A DNA stretch of 64,000 bases, from positions 623,866 to 687,865 of the forward strand of contig JBDRYS010000001.1 of assembly GCA_039803545.1 (NCBI GenBank). The letters run 5' to 3'. Origin of the DNA: a candidate division WOR-3 bacterium (GTDB lineage: Bacteria > Hydrothermota > Hydrothermia > UBA1063). The stretch's first letter is position 1; every line of letters begins with the position of its first letter. This document shows, in pieces, positions 63,759 through 64,000 of the stretch. A program made the translations under genes and the position numbers. The notes beneath the pieces were generated by a model. It was not told the origin of the DNA. It was given only the letters and a program-made list of their open reading frames with translations, and did no database searches.

Positions 63759-64000
63759 TTAACGAATTCTTATCCATTTATCCTTGAGCTCAGGCGAAAG
63801 CTTTTCGATGACTTCATAGGTTTTGGAATCATGGAAGTATCCTGAAGCATAAGGGATTTCATCTTCGTATCCTAAGGTTCTTGACAATGAAAACATCAGG
63901 GCTTCCCTCACATACTTTCCCACAATACCAGCAAACATAATGGGTAAATACTTTTGGTCACCATTCATTATAAAATAGAGACGCCTCGAGCCCTTAATTT
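63759..64000 (-). CDS. Partial protein, possibly RNase HII-like
   Basis: The frame is open from the right edge through 63759, 79 residues plus stop, so only the C-terminus is seen. It reads KGSRRLYFIMNGDQKYLPIM then FAGIVGKYVREALMFSLSRT and GYFHDSKTYEVIEKL. The stretch A-G-I-V-G-K-Y-V-R-E followed by a G-Y-x-H-D element resembles the conserved C-terminal part of RNase HII relatives, but I cannot confirm this. The convergent neighbour ends 2 bp away. Confidence 0.4.
   Translation of the reverse strand, partial: IKGSRRLYFIMNGDQKYLPIMFAGIVGKYVREALMFSLSRTLGYEDEIPYASGYFHDSKTYEVIEKLSPELKDKWIRIR

Noticed and set aside
1-64000. CRISPR arrays, insertion sequences, prophage, tRNA or rRNA genes
   Set aside because: I looked for direct repeats with spacers, transposases, integrases and tRNA T-arms. 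Apart from the tRNA-like part of tmRNA none was seen.

Overview
The window reads as a chromosome segment of an uncultivated Gram-negative-type (two-membrane) bacterium. Evidence for an outer membrane is a BamD-like lipoprotein, a TolC/adaptor/RND efflux set, a beta-barrel protein and a secreted glycosidase with a Por/T9SS-like C-terminal domain. This is combined with a bacterial V-type ATPase, an OGG2-type DNA glycosylase and a flavodiiron protein, a mixture seen in deep-branching anaerobes, often thermophilic. The FCB-type sorting domain and the broad gene mix recall candidate phyla such as WOR-3/Stahlbacteria. That placement is inference only; no rRNA is present. The sequence is AT-rich and densely coding, with many 4-nt start/stop overlaps and no visible insertion sequence, prophage or CRISPR array.

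Layout. 1-4.2 kb (minus): a GH57 alpha-amylase-type enzyme cut by the window edge, preceded by an NTP-transferase/phosphohexomutase fusion whose last 57 codons lie in another frame. 4.3-4.7 kb: a decayed mscL pseudogene. 4.7-7.8 kb (minus): aminotransferase, rtcB, response regulator. 7.9-10.5 kb: two convergent GGDEF proteins, then a nitroreductase. 11.1-21.1 kb (plus): one long probable operon, serS - class II aldolase - alaS - serine-palmitoyltransferase-like enzyme - wecB - murJ (apparently starting at ATT) - a FakA/FakB fusion. 21.1-23.6 kb (minus): nadD, bamD-like, MFS. 23.7-24.1 kb: tmRNA with a readable tag.

24.4-30.2 kb (minus) is a TetR-controlled RND efflux operon with a near-perfect operator over its promoter; its adaptor lacks the usual coiled-coil hairpin. 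30.3-39.3 kb (minus) holds ftsH, hpt, tilS, a beta-barrel protein, a small unknown protein and two DUF3857 envelope proteins, one with an intact transglutaminase triad. 39.3-47.2 kb (minus) is a V-type ATPase operon (H-I-K-E-C-F-A-B) with the residues of a sodium-binding rotor ring and no subunit D gene. 47.3-51.7 kb (plus): secreted GH57, CDP-alcohol phosphatidyltransferase, HAD phosphatase. 51.7-54.2 kb (minus): a conserved secreted unknown and single-chain serine dehydratase. 54.3-63.8 kb (plus): MarR - DUF401 - heterodimeric ABC exporter - thiD - OGG2 - Fur - flavodoxin/flavin-reductase fusion - flavodiiron protein, whose last four genes look like an oxygen/oxidative-damage defence cassette in an anaerobe.

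No obviously new multi-gene defence or mobile system is visible. The most unusual items are the ATT start of murJ, the fused FakA/FakB, the V-ATPase operon lacking D but predicted to be sodium-coupled, the hairpin-less efflux adaptor, the fused flavoprotein beside the flavodiiron enzyme, the tandem envelope DUF3857 proteins, and two genes caught in or near decay (mscL and the phosphohexomutase tail).
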